Source: Caldalkalibacillus salinus (GTDB taxonomy: Bacteria > Bacillota > Bacilli > Caldalkalibacillales > JCM-10596). Taken from it: a stretch of DNA of 64,000 bases. A program made the translations under genes and the position numbers. Position 1 is the first letter of the stretch. The number at the start of each line of letters is the position of its first letter. Location of the stretch: the NCBI RefSeq assembly GCF_016745835.1, contig NZ_JAERVL010000006.1, positions 62,001 to 126,000 of the forward strand, given 5' to 3'. The notes beneath the pieces were generated by a model. It did not search any database. It was given only the letters and a program-made list of their open reading frames with translations, and had not been told where the DNA came from. Of this stretch, positions 6,757-16,375 are shown one piece after another.

Positions 6757-9351
6757 TTACTCCTCACCCTTTCGGATGGACACAACCGTATCGTTCCAAG
6801 CCTGCCCACCACCGACAGGATCGGCATCACTGCGGATAATCGCATTAGGATTATAGCCCGTTGTCGTCCACCACCGCTGTTCTTGGTTTTCTCGCTGTTC
6901 TTGCTGTTTTTGACCCCCATTTTGACGCTCATGGATATCTGCCCGTGCCCGACTACTGTTTTGACGCTCAAGGGTATCCGCCTGTGCCCCACTACCATTT
7001 CGAAGCTCAAGGGTATCTACCCGTAACCCACTATCGTTTTGCTGCTCAAGGATATTTGCCCGTACCCGACCCCCATTTTCACGCTCAAGGATATCTGCCC
7101 GTGCCTCACCACCGTTTTGCTGTTCAGAAGTATCTGCCTGTGCCCGGCCATTGTCTTGACGCTTGGACGTATGGGCTTGAAGCACAGATCGGGGTAAGCC
7201 TTGACCTGAAGCGACAGGACCGTATGCGGTATGACCCATACTGGCAGAGATGGCAACCACTTTTGGATGAATGCCTTCGGTTATGAACGCTTTGACCTCT
7301 AAGTACTGCTCTCCGTCTGGTAAATGTAACGTCACATCATCGCCATCCTCTATGCCTATCGCAAGCGCCGACTTTGGATGTAACCACATCGGGTTATCAT
7401 GGACGATCTCCGCTAACCACTTCTGGTTCATGGTTCGAGACTGTGTGTGAACGTTCCATTTAAAAGTGGTGAGGACAAACTGATCGTCAGCCAGCTCCTG
7501 ATGATCCAAGGGCACGTACGTCGGCCATGGACTATATGACGTCCCGTGTGTACGATTCAATTCATCTATCATAGGGTTGTAGATGGTGAACTTCCGAGTG
7601 GGGGTCTGAAACCCACGATACGGTTGCCCATCTACCATTATACCTATAGCCGTGCCGTCTTCACGTCGTATGATATCTGTACCATCCTCGACATAGGTGC
7701 CTTGTAACGCTTCCTTCGTCAGCTTCCTTTTGTACGGTTCATAGTTCGGGGTGGCTTCATTGTGCCAGTGTATCCCTTCCTGCTTCAATGTTTCCCAGCC
7801 TCCAGGGACGTTCACCGCCCACCTTTGCACGTAGTCTGCCGCCGAGTCGTATGCAAAATAAGCCGCCATCCCTTCCCCAATCGCTAAGGCGATGTCTTTC
7901 ATTATATCTCTAATATCTCTAGATTCTCCTTGTGGAGGCACAACCGGTTGCCGTAACCCTATATAGGGAGTTAATTCATACGAATTTCTGGTGTCTAGGT
8001 CCCATTTCTCCAAGAACGTAGCATCCGGTAATATGAGGTCGGCAAGATGCGCTGATTCACTATAAAAAGCGTCAATGGCCACATGAAAAGGGACCAATGA
8101 TTCATCTAAATACACATCCTGGACCGTTGTTTCTCCTTCTGGCCAACTCATGGGCGCGTTCACGTAATAAGTGATCAGTGCCTCTACATCCACCTTGCCC
8201 TCGGCAATATAAGGATAGATGGTGGAAGACACAGCACCGGGATACAAAGCGTTAGCGAGCGGGAACGCCGACGGATGGGAAAGTTCCGTTTGCTTTTGAG
8301 GCTTGGGCGGCATTGGCACTGGCGGCGGATAAGCGCTTGAGTCAGGTTTACTCGACGTGTAGCACCAGCCCCCTTTTTGCCCTACACTGCCAACGATCGC
8401 ATTAAGGAGTGTGACGGCGGATTCATTATAAAAGCCGTTACGATGGGCATGTGTCCCTCGATTAGAGATCGTGGTACACTGGGGTGCCGCTTCAGCGAAC
8501 GCCTTGGCCAGTCGCACGATCGTTTCAGCGGGTACGCCACTTTCCGCTTCGGCCCACTGAGGGGTGAACTGAGACAAGTGATCCTTGAGCGCTTGCACAG
8601 AGGTTGTCGTCCATTTTTCAATGAACGCTTCATCATATAAGCCCTCCTGCATGATCACATTCCCCATGGCCAGTGCCACAAGACCGTCCGTCCCAGGAAA
8701 AATAGGATGCCATTCATCTGACTGCGCAGCCGTATGAGATAAGCGCACATCGAAGGTGACTAACGTCGCTTGCTTTTTAAGCTTCCCTTCAACCACACGT
8801 TGTAAAAAGGGGACATGGCCTTGGTGCGCCTCATATAAGTTACTCCCGAAGTTCAACATAAAAGACGTGTGGGCCACATCATTGGTATCCCAATCTGTAT
8901 CGCCAATAGCGGCTTTAATGGCCATCCGTTTGTTCAAGGAACACAACCCACGATGGCCCACTTTATTCGGGGTACCGAAGGCGTTTGTAAAGCGCTCCAG
9001 TAAGCCATTCGTGCGATCTCGACCGTACTGAAGCACCAGTTTTTCCGGATGACGCCTTTTGACTTCACGCAAACGATCCGCTACTTCATCGATCGCTTCC
9101 TGCCACGTGATACGCTCCCATTGTCCTTCGCCTCTTTTTCCTACTCTCCTTAAGGGATGAAGAATCCGGTGAGGGTCGTAGAGCATATTGATCGCCGCGT
9201 GACCTTTGGCGCACAGCTTTCCTCTGCTATTAGGGTCTTTGGGATTGCCTTCTAGCTTGGTGACTTTTCCCTCCTTGACATGGGCGATCATGCCACATAC
9301 TGTGCTGCAGTTAATACACATGGTTGGGATCTGCTGCTCCTGCTGCTTCAT
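6757..9351 (-). CDS. Molybdopterin oxidoreductase catalytic subunit (DMSO-reductase superfamily, PhsA/PsrA/ArrA-like)
   Basis: 864 residues. The N-terminal 4Fe-4S site is C12, C15, C19 and C47. The candidate Mo ligand is C137 in HRGLCSLNKR, as in thiosulfate, polysulfide and arsenate reductase relatives. A molybdopterin-dinucleotide-binding domain follows from about residue 615 and the chain ends with a typical GGGQAWNDTVVSIRK. There is no twin-arginine signal, so the enzyme is probably cytoplasmic. Residues of about 728-825 are a hydrophilic 13-residue repeat inserted in the C-terminal domain. The start overlaps the stop of the Fe-S subunit (ATGA). With modABC upstream, supply of Mo is built into the locus. 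The substrate cannot be determined; an oxyanion or sulfur compound reductase is my best inference, and formate dehydrogenase is possible. Confidence 0.85.
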   Translation of the reverse strand: MKQQEQQIPTMCINCSTVCGMIAHVKEGKVTKLEGNPKDPNSRGKLCAKGHAAINMLYDPHRILHPLRRVGKRGEGQWERITWQEAIDEVADRLREVKRRHPEKLVLQYGRDRTNGLLERFTNAFGTPNKVGHRGLCSLNKRMAIKAAIGDTDWDTNDVAHTSFMLNFGSNLYEAHQGHVPFLQRVVEGKLKKQATLVTFDVRLSHTAAQSDEWHPIFPGTDGLVALAMGNVIMQEGLYDEAFIEKWTTTSVQALKDHLSQFTPQWAEAESGVPAETIVRLAKAFAEAAPQCTTISNRGTHAHRNGFYNESAVTLLNAIVGSVGQKGGWCYTSSKPDSSAYPPPVPMPPKPQKQTELSHPSAFPLANALYPGAVSSTIYPYIAEGKVDVEALITYYVNAPMSWPEGETTVQDVYLDESLVPFHVAIDAFYSESAHLADLILPDATFLEKWDLDTRNSYELTPYIGLRQPVVPPQGESRDIRDIMKDIALAIGEGMAAYFAYDSAADYVQRWAVNVPGGWETLKQEGIHWHNEATPNYEPYKRKLTKEALQGTYVEDGTDIIRREDGTAIGIMVDGQPYRGFQTPTRKFTIYNPMIDELNRTHGTSYSPWPTYVPLDHQELADDQFVLTTFKWNVHTQSRTMNQKWLAEIVHDNPMWLHPKSALAIGIEDGDDVTLHLPDGEQYLEVKAFITEGIHPKVVAISASMGHTAYGPVASGQGLPRSVLQAHTSKRQDNGRAQADTSEQQNGGEARADILERENGGRVRANILEQQNDSGLRVDTLELRNGSGAQADTLERQNSSRARADIHERQNGGQKQQEQRENQEQRWWTTTGYNPNAIIRSDADPVGGGQAWNDTVVSIRKGEE
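6877..7170 (-). repeat. 39-bp coding minisatellite inside the molybdopterin oxidoreductase gene
   Basis: About seven degenerate copies of a 13-codon unit of the type AD-x-LERQNGGRAR, in frame, between the dinucleotide-binding domain and the conserved C-terminal tail. The unit is rich in Arg, Gln, Asn, Gly and Asp and is likely disordered. The antisense strand also shows an open frame (6861-7286), which is a shadow of the repeat. Confidence 0.85.
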
Positions 9352-10013
9352 GGACGACCCTCTCCTCTTCCACGCGGGATGGATGACGCTAGGCGAGTGG
9401 TTTTATGTTTTTGTGCAAGGTCGTTAATGCCGCTAAGGCGGGCTAAACCCTCTCTGAAGACTTCATCTGGTTGTATGTAGTACACGTGTGGGACTAGCTC
9501 GTCGTCCGATTTGTATATAGGCTCCGCCCCGTGTTCACGTATATGCTGGGAAATGTCGGAATCGGGATCGCTGACGTCTCCTATCTCTAAAGCGTTGGTT
9601 GGACACGTACTGACACATGCCGGTAGGCCACCGTCAGCCATTCTGTCGGAGCAAAAGTCACACTTTTCTGCTTTACCCGTGTCAGGATGCAAGTATATGG
9701 CATCATAAGGGCAAGCCGATACGCATGCACCCACACTGGTACACGTGTCCTCATTGACGACAACGACGCCGTTCTCATCTTTAGATAATGAACCTGTGGG
9801 GCACGAGGTGATACAAGGGGCGTCCGTACATTGGTTACACATGAGCGGTACAAATTGCTTTTTTACTTGGGGGTACGTTCCCTGTTCTTGTGTTTCAACT
9901 CTGGTTCGAAAAGACCCCAACGGAACGTCATGCTCCGATTTACAGGAAACAGAGCAGGCGTGACATCCTGCGCAAGCTCTCAGGTCTATGAGCATCCCCA
10001 GTTGCTTCGTCAT
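9348..10013 (-). CDS. Four-cluster ferredoxin-type electron-transfer subunit (DmsB/PhsB/NrfC family)
   Basis: 221 residues with four cysteine groups: C14/C17/C20/C24, C59/C62/C67/C71, C91/V94/C97/C101 and C118/C121/C133/C137. Family members pass electrons between the catalytic Mo subunit and a quinol-oxidising membrane anchor or soluble donor. In the third group the second cysteine is replaced by valine (CTSVGACVSACP). In NarH a Trp at this place gives a 3Fe-4S cluster, so the same is likely here. No NrfD/PsrC-type membrane subunit is encoded next to it, and no signal peptide is seen. The gene overlaps the catalytic subunit by four bases and follows modC after 38 bp. Confidence 0.9.
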   Translation of the reverse strand: MTKQLGMLIDLRACAGCHACSVSCKSEHDVPLGSFRTRVETQEQGTYPQVKKQFVPLMCNQCTDAPCITSCPTGSLSKDENGVVVVNEDTCTSVGACVSACPYDAIYLHPDTGKAEKCDFCSDRMADGGLPACVSTCPTNALEIGDVSDPDSDISQHIREHGAEPIYKSDDELVPHVYYIQPDEVFREGLARLSGINDLAQKHKTTRLASSIPRGRGEGRP

Positions 10014-10051
10014 CTCTCTCCCTCCTTCTCCTCTACATGTGCGCGATCCGT

Positions 10052-11143
10052 CTAACTGGACTTCCTTACAGGGGTCGACTTCTCTAGGACCTTCACAGCT
10101 TCAGGTTCGATGACGGCGTAAACATCATCCCCTTCTTCCATGCCCATCAGTGCTGTGATGTCCTCTCCTTGAACCTCTACAACGAGCGGTATGGGCCCTT
10201 CTAAGTCCACCCGTAGGCGGTTTCCGTACATGAGTATGTTGATTACTTTACTAGCGAGGACATTGGCCCGTGAGGCTGATGGTTTCTCCTTGGTCAGTCG
10301 TATATCCCATGGTTGAATCACGATGGATTGCTCACCTTCACTTCTCGCCGTTGAGCGTAACGTTTCTCCCCATCGTTCTAGTTTAAAATGAGCTAACCCA
10401 TCTTCCTGTTTCGTCATTCGCCCATCGAAGTAGTTGGTGCCACTAAAATCAGCGACAAAAGAGGAACGCGGCGCTTGAATAAGTTCTTGAGATGTCCCTT
10501 CCTGAATGATTTTGCCTTCGTCCATGACGAGAATACGTTGCCCTAGAGAGATGGCGTCTTCATAATCGTGTGTCACCACAACGGCCGGGATGTTTAATAA
10601 GGACAATGTTTTCTTCAACTCTCTTCGCACGCGATCGCGTGTGGTCACGTCAAGGGCCGATAGCGGTTCATCCAGTAGAAGGATTTTCGGTTCTAGCACG
10701 AGTGCTCTGGCTAAGGCCACGCGCTGTTGCTGACCCCCGGACAGTTCATCAGGCATATTATCTATGTACTCCGTCATCCCCACTAAGGCCAGCTGTTCCT
10801 CCACCCTCTTTTTTTGTTCAGCAGGGGGGATGTGTCGGGCCGCCAGACCAAAGCCGACGTTTTCGTAGACGGTTAAGTGGGGAAACAAGGCATAATTTTG
10901 AAATAAAAAGCCAATTTCACGCTCCTCAGGAATCATATTAATCTTTTTGTCATGGCTAAATAGGAACTGGTCACCGATGGTGATCTCACCCTGATCGGGC
11001 CGAATTAGCCCTGCGATGGCTCTCAATGTGGTACTTTTACCACAGCCACTATGCCCGACGATCACGAGCGTTTCCTTCCCGATTGTAAACTCAATATCTA
11101 ACTCGAAATCACGTAGTTCTTTACGGATATTACATGTGAGCAT
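10052..11143 (-). CDS. modC: Molybdate ABC transporter ATP-binding protein ModC
   Basis: About 363 residues from the chosen ATG. Walker A GHSGCGKST, Q-loop FQNYALFPHLTVYEN, signature LSGGQQQRVALARAL, Walker B ILLLDEPLSAL and switch His (VVTHDYEDA) are intact. A C-terminal regulatory part of about 130 residues is MOP/TOBE-like (VLASKVINILMYGNRLRVDLEG). I chose the ATG at 11141-11143 over an upstream ATG at 11212 because AAAGGGGAAG precedes it and family members begin near this point. It then overlaps modB by 14 bp. It powers uptake of molybdate, or tungstate, needed by the downstream Mo enzyme. Sulfate/thiosulfate specificity (CysA) is less likely given ModA/ModB and the context. Confidence 0.9.
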   Translation of the reverse strand: MLTCNIRKELRDFELDIEFTIGKETLVIVGHSGCGKSTTLRAIAGLIRPDQGEITIGDQFLFSHDKKINMIPEEREIGFLFQNYALFPHLTVYENVGFGLAARHIPPAEQKKRVEEQLALVGMTEYIDNMPDELSGGQQQRVALARALVLEPKILLLDEPLSALDVTTRDRVRRELKKTLSLLNIPAVVVTHDYEDAISLGQRILVMDEGKIIQEGTSQELIQAPRSSFVADFSGTNYFDGRMTKQEDGLAHFKLERWGETLRSTARSEGEQSIVIQPWDIRLTKEKPSASRANVLASKVINILMYGNRLRVDLEGPIPLVVEVQGEDITALMGMEEGDDVYAVIEPEAVKVLEKSTPVRKSS

Positions 11144-11969
11144 GTTGCTGCTTCCCCTTTCTCTTACGCCAATATCGCTTGAAGCGCGGATAGTATTCGA
11201 CCCCTTTGACACTGAGTAATAAAATGAAGGCCACGAGGATCAGCAATGCCGACAACGCAACGGCGATGCTCATATCGGATTCCATCGCTGAGAAAATGGC
11301 TAAGGGCATCACTTGCGTCACTCCGGGAAGGTTTCCCGCAAACATAATCGTGGCCCCAAACTCACCTAATGCACGTCCCCAGCTTAACGCTGCACCGGTA
11401 ATAAGTCCTGGCGCAGCCAAGGGCATGATCACCTTGAAGAATGTTCGCAACCTTGAGCTGCCTAGTGTACGAGAGACCGAAATAAGATTAGGATCTACGC
11501 CGGAAAAGGCGGTACGAGCCGCCATGATATAGAATGGCGCAGATATAAAGGTTTGAGCCATGACAACCGCCACGGCTGTAAAAGCAACCTGAATCCCCAT
11601 CATGTCAATCCAGGTACCGAGCAACCCGTAACGGCCAAAGACCATGAGAAGCCCCACACCGGCTACAGCTGGCGGGATCACTATCGGAAGCTGAATGAGG
11701 ACGTCTAAGAACTGCTTCCCCGGAAAATCTTTTGTCGCTAAGAAATAAGCAAGGGGTGTCCCAAAGACGAGGATAATGGTCATCGTGATTAATGTGGTAT
11801 AGATGCTTAGTTTTAACGATTCGTAAGCCATAGGGGTTTGTAATTGGGTCCATATCTCCTGAGGAGACATATCAAAGAAAACAGCGACCATAGGGAGAAA
11901 GATAAACCCTAACGCTAGGATGACAATCAATGAGAATAAAGGAATTTGGAACCATTTATACATATTCAA
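11130..11969 (-). CDS. modB: Molybdate ABC transporter permease ModB
   Basis: 279 residues with about six hydrophobic segments and the permease EAA-type loop (SRTLGSSRLRTFFKVIMPLAAPGLITGAALSWGRALGEFGATIMFAGN). The EFGATIMFAGN segment is typical of ModB. The N-terminus has a hydrophobic segment (FSLIVILALGFIFLPMVAVF). It forms the membrane channel with ModC and takes substrate from lipoprotein ModA. It lies 10 bp behind modA and overlaps modC. The tail is strongly basic (RFKRYWRKRKGK), on the expected cytoplasmic side. Confidence 0.93.
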   Translation of the reverse strand: MNMYKWFQIPLFSLIVILALGFIFLPMVAVFFDMSPQEIWTQLQTPMAYESLKLSIYTTLITMTIILVFGTPLAYFLATKDFPGKQFLDVLIQLPIVIPPAVAGVGLLMVFGRYGLLGTWIDMMGIQVAFTAVAVVMAQTFISAPFYIMAARTAFSGVDPNLISVSRTLGSSRLRTFFKVIMPLAAPGLITGAALSWGRALGEFGATIMFAGNLPGVTQVMPLAIFSAMESDMSIAVALSALLILVAFILLLSVKGVEYYPRFKRYWRKRKGKQQHAHM

Positions 11970-11979
11970 ATCGCTTCAC

Positions 11980-12822
11980 CTACTCTATGACATTACTTAT
12001 TTTCATAAACTTATGTTTGGCTAAAATGTCTTGCCCTTCCTCGGACAAGGTAAAATCCACCCATTGCTGAGCAAGATCAGGATTTGGGGCATCTGATACG
12101 ACGGCAATCGTGTTATTTGTGATCACATTTAAATCCTCTGGGATCTCGATGGTTGTCACTTGGTCTTCGATGCTTGGTATGACATCCGTCACGTACACGA
12201 TTCCTGCGTCTGCTTCCTTAAGCGTAATCTTACCTGATACAGCTCTCGTGTTCGTTTCTAGGGAGACCACATTCTCTAGCACATTTTCCTTATAGTTTGA
12301 TCCGAAGGTGTCTTCCGCTTTTTTTAGGAACGCTCTGGCGTACTTTCCGATGGGCACTGTTTCTACCCCTACGACAAGTTTATAATCTTTGCTATCGAGC
12401 TCTTCTAAACGCTCAAGGTTACCTGGATTATCTACGGGCAAAAGGACCGTCAAAGTATTGTGAGAGAAAATGGTATCTTCACCCACACGCCCTAATTGCT
12501 GTAAATCCTCCATATGTTCTAAGTCAGCGGAGGCAAAAACATCCGCTGGCGCCCCTTGCTCGATCTGTGTCCGAACGACCTGGCTCCCGGCAAAATTAAT
12601 GCTCACGTCAACGTCATGCTTTTCCTCAAATACTTCTTTCAGTTCCGTAAAAGCATCTTGTAGTTGAGCCGCTGCGAAAACTGACAGCGTTTCACCACCC
12701 GCTTCCTCACCTTGGCCTTGACTATCAGCCTGTGAACAGCCAGATAAAACAAACAGACATAAACCTATCAAGACAAAAGTTGTGACGTATGAAGTCTTGT
12801 GTTTTTCCATTTTTCTCTTCAC
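11980..12822 (-). CDS. modA: Molybdate-binding lipoprotein ModA
   Basis: About 280 residues. The N-terminal basic region, hydrophobic stretch and lipobox LSGC predict lipid attachment outside the membrane. Mature-part motifs are those of ModA: LSVFAAAQLQDAFTELKEVFEEKH, NFAGSQVVRTQIEQGAPADVFASAD and DAGIVYVTD. It captures molybdate or tungstate and hands it to ModB. I chose the GTG at 12820-12822 because GAGAGGAG lies 8 bases upstream. An ATG at 12846 precedes that ribosome-binding site and is unlikely. It is the first gene of an operon reaching at least to the chromate transporter. Confidence 0.93.
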   Translation of the reverse strand: MKRKMEKHKTSYVTTFVLIGLCLFVLSGCSQADSQGQGEEAGGETLSVFAAAQLQDAFTELKEVFEEKHDVDVSINFAGSQVVRTQIEQGAPADVFASADLEHMEDLQQLGRVGEDTIFSHNTLTVLLPVDNPGNLERLEELDSKDYKLVVGVETVPIGKYARAFLKKAEDTFGSNYKENVLENVVSLETNTRAVSGKITLKEADAGIVYVTDVIPSIEDQVTTIEIPEDLNVITNNTIAVVSDAPNPDLAQQWVDFTLSEEGQDILAKHKFMKISNVIE

Positions 12823-12882
12823 GTACAGATCTCCTCTCTTACCCATTACAAAAGTTTTATTGTGTATAACTTACCGTTATGA

Positions 12883-12911
12883 ATTTTATTACTATCATTT
12901 ATATTTGTCTA
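12883..12911 (-). promoter_or_regulatory. Predicted sigma-A promoter of the modABC operon
   Basis: On the minus strand TAGACA, 17 bp, TAAAAT, about 60 bp before the modA start. I do not see a molybdenum-cofactor riboswitch or a clear repressor palindrome in the leader. Confidence 0.55.
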
Positions 12912-13005
12912 CTTTAATGCTTACGGTCTCAACTTATTATTCCTGACGAAATGGGTCTGTGCAAGTCAATAAGAGATAAATGGCGTGCTGCCAAAAAATG
13001 CCCAA

Positions 13006-13047
13006 GCAAAAAAACCCCATTTTTGTTTTCTTAATAAAAATGGGGTT
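13006..13047 (-). terminator. Terminator downstream of rnr
   Basis: Stem AACCCCATTTTT/AAAAATGGGGTT followed by T7 on the minus strand. It lies beyond the microsatellite and separates rnr from the mod operon. Its reverse is A-rich and not a good plus-strand terminator. Confidence 0.8.
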
Positions 13048-13085
13048 CATAGTCTGTCACATATCTCATGGTACATTATGTCTGA

Positions 13086-13262
13086 TTGTACATATATCTG
13101 CTTGTACAAATGTATCTGCTTGTACAAATGTATCTGCTTGTACACAAGAATTATCTGCTTCTTACATATATCCACATCTACATATATCTACATCTACGTA
13201 TATCTGCATCTACATATATCTACATCTACGTATATCTGCATCTACATCTATCCACCTATATA
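13086..13262. repeat. AT-rich tandem repeats in the rnr 3' region
   Basis: Two neighbouring minisatellites: about three 18-bp units of GTACAAATGTATCTGCTT, then two near-perfect 32-bp units built of TACATATATCTACATC and TACGTATATCTGCATC. Several frames are open across them on the plus strand, but these are repeat artefacts without ribosome-binding sites. The transcript of rnr would read through this region to the terminator at 13006-13047. Confidence 0.85.
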
Positions 13263-13272
13263 TATAGTGTGT

Positions 13273-15558
13273 TTAGCGTTTTCTTTTCTTTTGAGCTTTC
13301 TTCGCTTTTCTTTTTAAGCCATTGTTTTGTTTTTTCTTATCGTCTTTTTTGGGTTTACGTGTCCCTTTTTTATCTTTGCCGTCGTTTAGCTTAATGACTT
13401 TGGCTTTTTTATTTCTTTTGAGTGGCTGGCCTGTTTCACGATCCACCATTTCAAAATCAATGGAGCGTTCGTCTAAGTCTACTTTGACCACCTGTACAGT
13501 GACTTGATCTCCTAAACGAAAGACTTTACCTGTGCGCTCACCGATCATAGCGTACTGTTTCTCATGGTAGTGATAATAATCATCCGTTAAGTAACTGACA
13601 TGGACGAGCCCTTCGATGGTGTTGGGGAGTTCTACAAAGATACCGAAGGAGGTCACACCGCTGATCACGCCTTCAAACTCTTCCCCTACTTTATCCTCCA
13701 TGTATTGTGCTTTTTTCAAGTCGTCCGTTTGACGTTCAGCCTCCTGAGCCAAACGTTCTCGATTAGACGTGTGCTCAGCAATGACCGGGAGTTTTTCAGC
13801 CCAAGTTGCCTGCGTGTTCTCTTGCACATTTTTCTCAAATATATATTTGCGCAGAAGACGGTGCACGATAAGGTCAGGATAACGACGAATCGGAGACGTA
13901 AAGTGAGTGTAATAGTCTGCGGCTAAGCCGAAGTGCCCGACGTTTTCAGACTCGTATCTTGCTTGTTTCATGGAGCGTAGCATGACTGTGCTGATGATCG
14001 CTTGTTCTGGCGTATCCTGAATTTGCTCAAGCAACTGCTGTAGCGCTCGTGGATGGACACTATTCGCTTTGCCCCGCACTAGGTATCCAAAATTAGTGAT
14101 AAACTCAACAAACGCTTGGAGTTTTTCTGGATTGGGGTCTTCGTGTATACGATATATGAAGGGCAAGTCCATCCAGTTTACGTGTTCCGCTACGGTTTCA
14201 TTGGCGACCAGCATGAACTCTTCAATGATCTGTTCAGCAATGGAACGTTCCCGAATGTGCACCTCCACTGGCTTACCATCTTCGTCCACCTGTATACTCG
14301 CTTCCTTAAAGTCGAAGTCTATCGCGCCCCGTCCCATACGCCTTCCTCTTAAGATCAGGGCCAATTCCCTCATAAGATCGAAGAAGGGCACTAAGGGTTC
14401 ATAGTGCTTGACTACATCGTCGTTTTCTCTTTCCACGATTTGACGTACGTCGGTATAAGTCATACGCTCTGTTGAACGAATCACGCTCGGAAAAATGTCG
14501 TGCTGAATCACTTCTCCTTGTGGTGTGATTTCCATCTGACAGGATAGCGTCAAACGATCTACTTTTGGATTCAAACTACATATTCCGTTGGATAGGCGAT
14601 GGGGGATCATAGGGATGACCCGATCAACCAAGTACACACTGGTCCCCCGTTGGTAAGCCTCTTTATCTAGAGCTGAACCTTCTTTCACATAATAACTCAC
14701 ATCAGCAATATGTACGCCTAGGACGTAGTTTCCTTGGTCATTTTGTTCAAGTGAGATCGCATCGTCTAGGTCTTTGGCGTCTGCCCCGTCGATGGTCACG
14801 ATCGTTTCTTCTCTTAAATCACGGCGGCCTTTGATTTCTTCCTCATCTATTTCGTTAGGAACAGCCTCAGCCTCAGCCATGACATCCTCTGGAAAAGGAC
14901 CGGGTAGCTCGTAGGCACGTATGATGGAAAGGATATCGACGCCCGGGTCATTTTTATGTCCCAGAATTTCGAGCACCTCCCCTTCCGCATTCCTTCTGCC
15001 TTCGGGGTACTTGGTCAGTTGAACAACAACCTTATGTCCTTCAGCTGCCCCATTAAATTTCTCTTTGGGGATGAAGACGTCGTGGGTCATGCGCTTATCA
15101 TCGGTGACAACGAAGCCATAATTCTCAAGATCCTGGAAGGTGCCGACCACCTGTTGTACACCACGCTGAATAATCCGAATAACCTCACCCTCTAGCTTGG
15201 GACCGGATGATTCATGATTGATTCTCACGAGTACTTTGTCTCTGTTCATCGCACCGTTTAAATCTTTCCCCGCAATGAAGACATCAGGCTGTTCCGCTAT
15301 GTCTGGAATAAGGAAACCGAACCCCTTGGCATTCCCTTGAATGGTGCCTTTGACCAGGTTCATTCTTTCTGGTACACCGTATCTGTTCGAGCGAGTGCGG
15401 ATAATTTCGCCTTCTTCCTCCAGCTCATTCAAAAGCTTAACGAGTTGCTTAAACGCGTCTGAACCGTCGATCTCAAACACTTCTTCAAGCTCCTGAACGG
15501 TTAAGGGCTTATAGGCGTCCTCCCGCATAAAGTCAAGTAATGTTTCCCTGTTGATCAA
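13273..15558 (-). CDS. rnr: Ribonuclease R
   Basis: About 761 residues. Order: winged-helix-like N-terminus ([13 protein letters not shown]), two cold-shock domains, RNB domain with the Mg-binding [11 protein letters not shown] and the [28 protein letters not shown] region, S1 domain ([31 protein letters not shown]), and a lysine-rich tail. It is a processive 3'-5' exoribonuclease for structured RNA, and works with tmRNA/SmpB in removing non-stop mRNA. I chose TTG at 15556-15558: AAAGGAG lies 8 bases upstream, whereas the GTG nine bases earlier overlaps that Shine-Dalgarno sequence. It overlaps the end of the esterase gene by about 26 bp. Confidence 0.95.
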   Translation of the reverse strand: MINRETLLDFMREDAYKPLTVQELEEVFEIDGSDAFKQLVKLLNELEEEGEIIRTRSNRYGVPERMNLVKGTIQGNAKGFGFLIPDIAEQPDVFIAGKDLNGAMNRDKVLVRINHESSGPKLEGEVIRIIQRGVQQVVGTFQDLENYGFVVTDDKRMTHDVFIPKEKFNGAAEGHKVVVQLTKYPEGRRNAEGEVLEILGHKNDPGVDILSIIRAYELPGPFPEDVMAEAEAVPNEIDEEEIKGRRDLREETIVTIDGADAKDLDDAISLEQNDQGNYVLGVHIADVSYYVKEGSALDKEAYQRGTSVYLVDRVIPMIPHRLSNGICSLNPKVDRLTLSCQMEITPQGEVIQHDIFPSVIRSTERMTYTDVRQIVERENDDVVKHYEPLVPFFDLMRELALILRGRRMGRGAIDFDFKEASIQVDEDGKPVEVHIRERSIAEQIIEEFMLVANETVAEHVNWMDLPFIYRIHEDPNPEKLQAFVEFITNFGYLVRGKANSVHPRALQQLLEQIQDTPEQAIISTVMLRSMKQARYESENVGHFGLAADYYTHFTSPIRRYPDLIVHRLLRKYIFEKNVQENTQATWAEKLPVIAEHTSNRERLAQEAERQTDDLKKAQYMEDKVGEEFEGVISGVTSFGIFVELPNTIEGLVHVSYLTDDYYHYHEKQYAMIGERTGKVFRLGDQVTVQVVKVDLDERSIDFEMVDRETGQPLKRNKKAKVIKLNDGKDKKGTRKPKKDDKKKQNNGLKRKAKKAQKKRKR

Positions 15559-16315
15559 GGCTATCACTCCTTTCTAGTCGTTTGATATATTGATGTACGA
15601 TGTCAAACAGGTCATCTTTTTCTTCGTCTAAGGTAATTATGTGTCCTGATTTCTGAAAATATTTAAGCTCCTTTGTGGCACTGCCAATCTTCTGATATAA
15701 GATTCTTCCACTGCAGGGATCTACCGTTTCATCCTGCTCAGATTGTATGATCATGATAGGCGCTCGAATCACGGGTAGTGCATAGCCCACATTCTCCATA
15801 AGGTTATGCAAGCTGGCGATACATTTTATGGGCGTGCGATCATAGATGAAAAGTTCTTTTTCAATATGATAGGCCTTTTTCTCCCGACGTTTGAGGTAAG
15901 GCTTTAGATGATAAAGGTATTGTGCTAATCCCATCCTTCGATCGTGTACCTTAATTGGGGCACACAAGGTGACGATCCCCAAGACCCGCTCATACTGAGC
16001 AATTTTAAGTGATAGGAGTCCACCCATGGACAAACCAACAGGTACAATATGCTCACACCCCAACGCTTTTAAGTGGCTATAGCCTGTCTTGGCACTCACC
16101 CACCAGTCTACCCACGTTGTGCACGCCATTTCCTCTGGTGTGCAACCGTGTCCTTTTAGCAGAGGGGCGTGAACCGTGTATCCTTGAGCATGTAGATACT
16201 CTCCTAACTCCCGAATCTCATTCGTCGTTCCCGTGAAACCGTGTATGAGTAAAACGCCTACCTTTGAATCGGTAGCTTTTAATGTCAATGGCTGTGGTAA
16301 CGTTGTATGTTCCAT
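15533..16315 (-). CDS. Carboxylesterase, alpha/beta hydrolase (Est/YvaK family)
   Basis: 260 residues. [20 protein letters not shown] holds the oxyanion region, GLSMGG the nucleophile Ser, SEQDETVD the Asp and SGHIITLD the His. Members are soluble carboxylesterases for short- and medium-chain esters, and this position (between secG and rnr) is that of yvaK/est in Bacillus. It overlaps the rnr start, so the two are co-translated. A second, diverged hydrolase of the same fold lies directly upstream (16376-17104). Confidence 0.92.
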   Translation of the reverse strand: MEHTTLPQPLTLKATDSKVGVLLIHGFTGTTNEIRELGEYLHAQGYTVHAPLLKGHGCTPEEMACTTWVDWWVSAKTGYSHLKALGCEHIVPVGLSMGGLLSLKIAQYERVLGIVTLCAPIKVHDRRMGLAQYLYHLKPYLKRREKKAYHIEKELFIYDRTPIKCIASLHNLMENVGYALPVIRAPIMIIQSEQDETVDPCSGRILYQKIGSATKELKYFQKSGHIITLDEEKDDLFDIVHQYIKRLERSDSLDQQGNIT

Positions 16316-16375
16316 AGGTGCACTCCCATTCCTCCATTCTAATGCTGCTGATGACAGAGCCGCATGACAACGAGA

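Noticed and set aside
6861-7286. Plus-strand frame of 141 codons
   Set aside because: Antisense shadow of the in-frame repeat in the molybdoenzyme gene.
12980-13394. Overlapping plus-strand frames near the rnr terminator
   Set aside because: Produced by TATC/TACA microsatellite sequence and the antisense of the Lys-rich RNase R tail.
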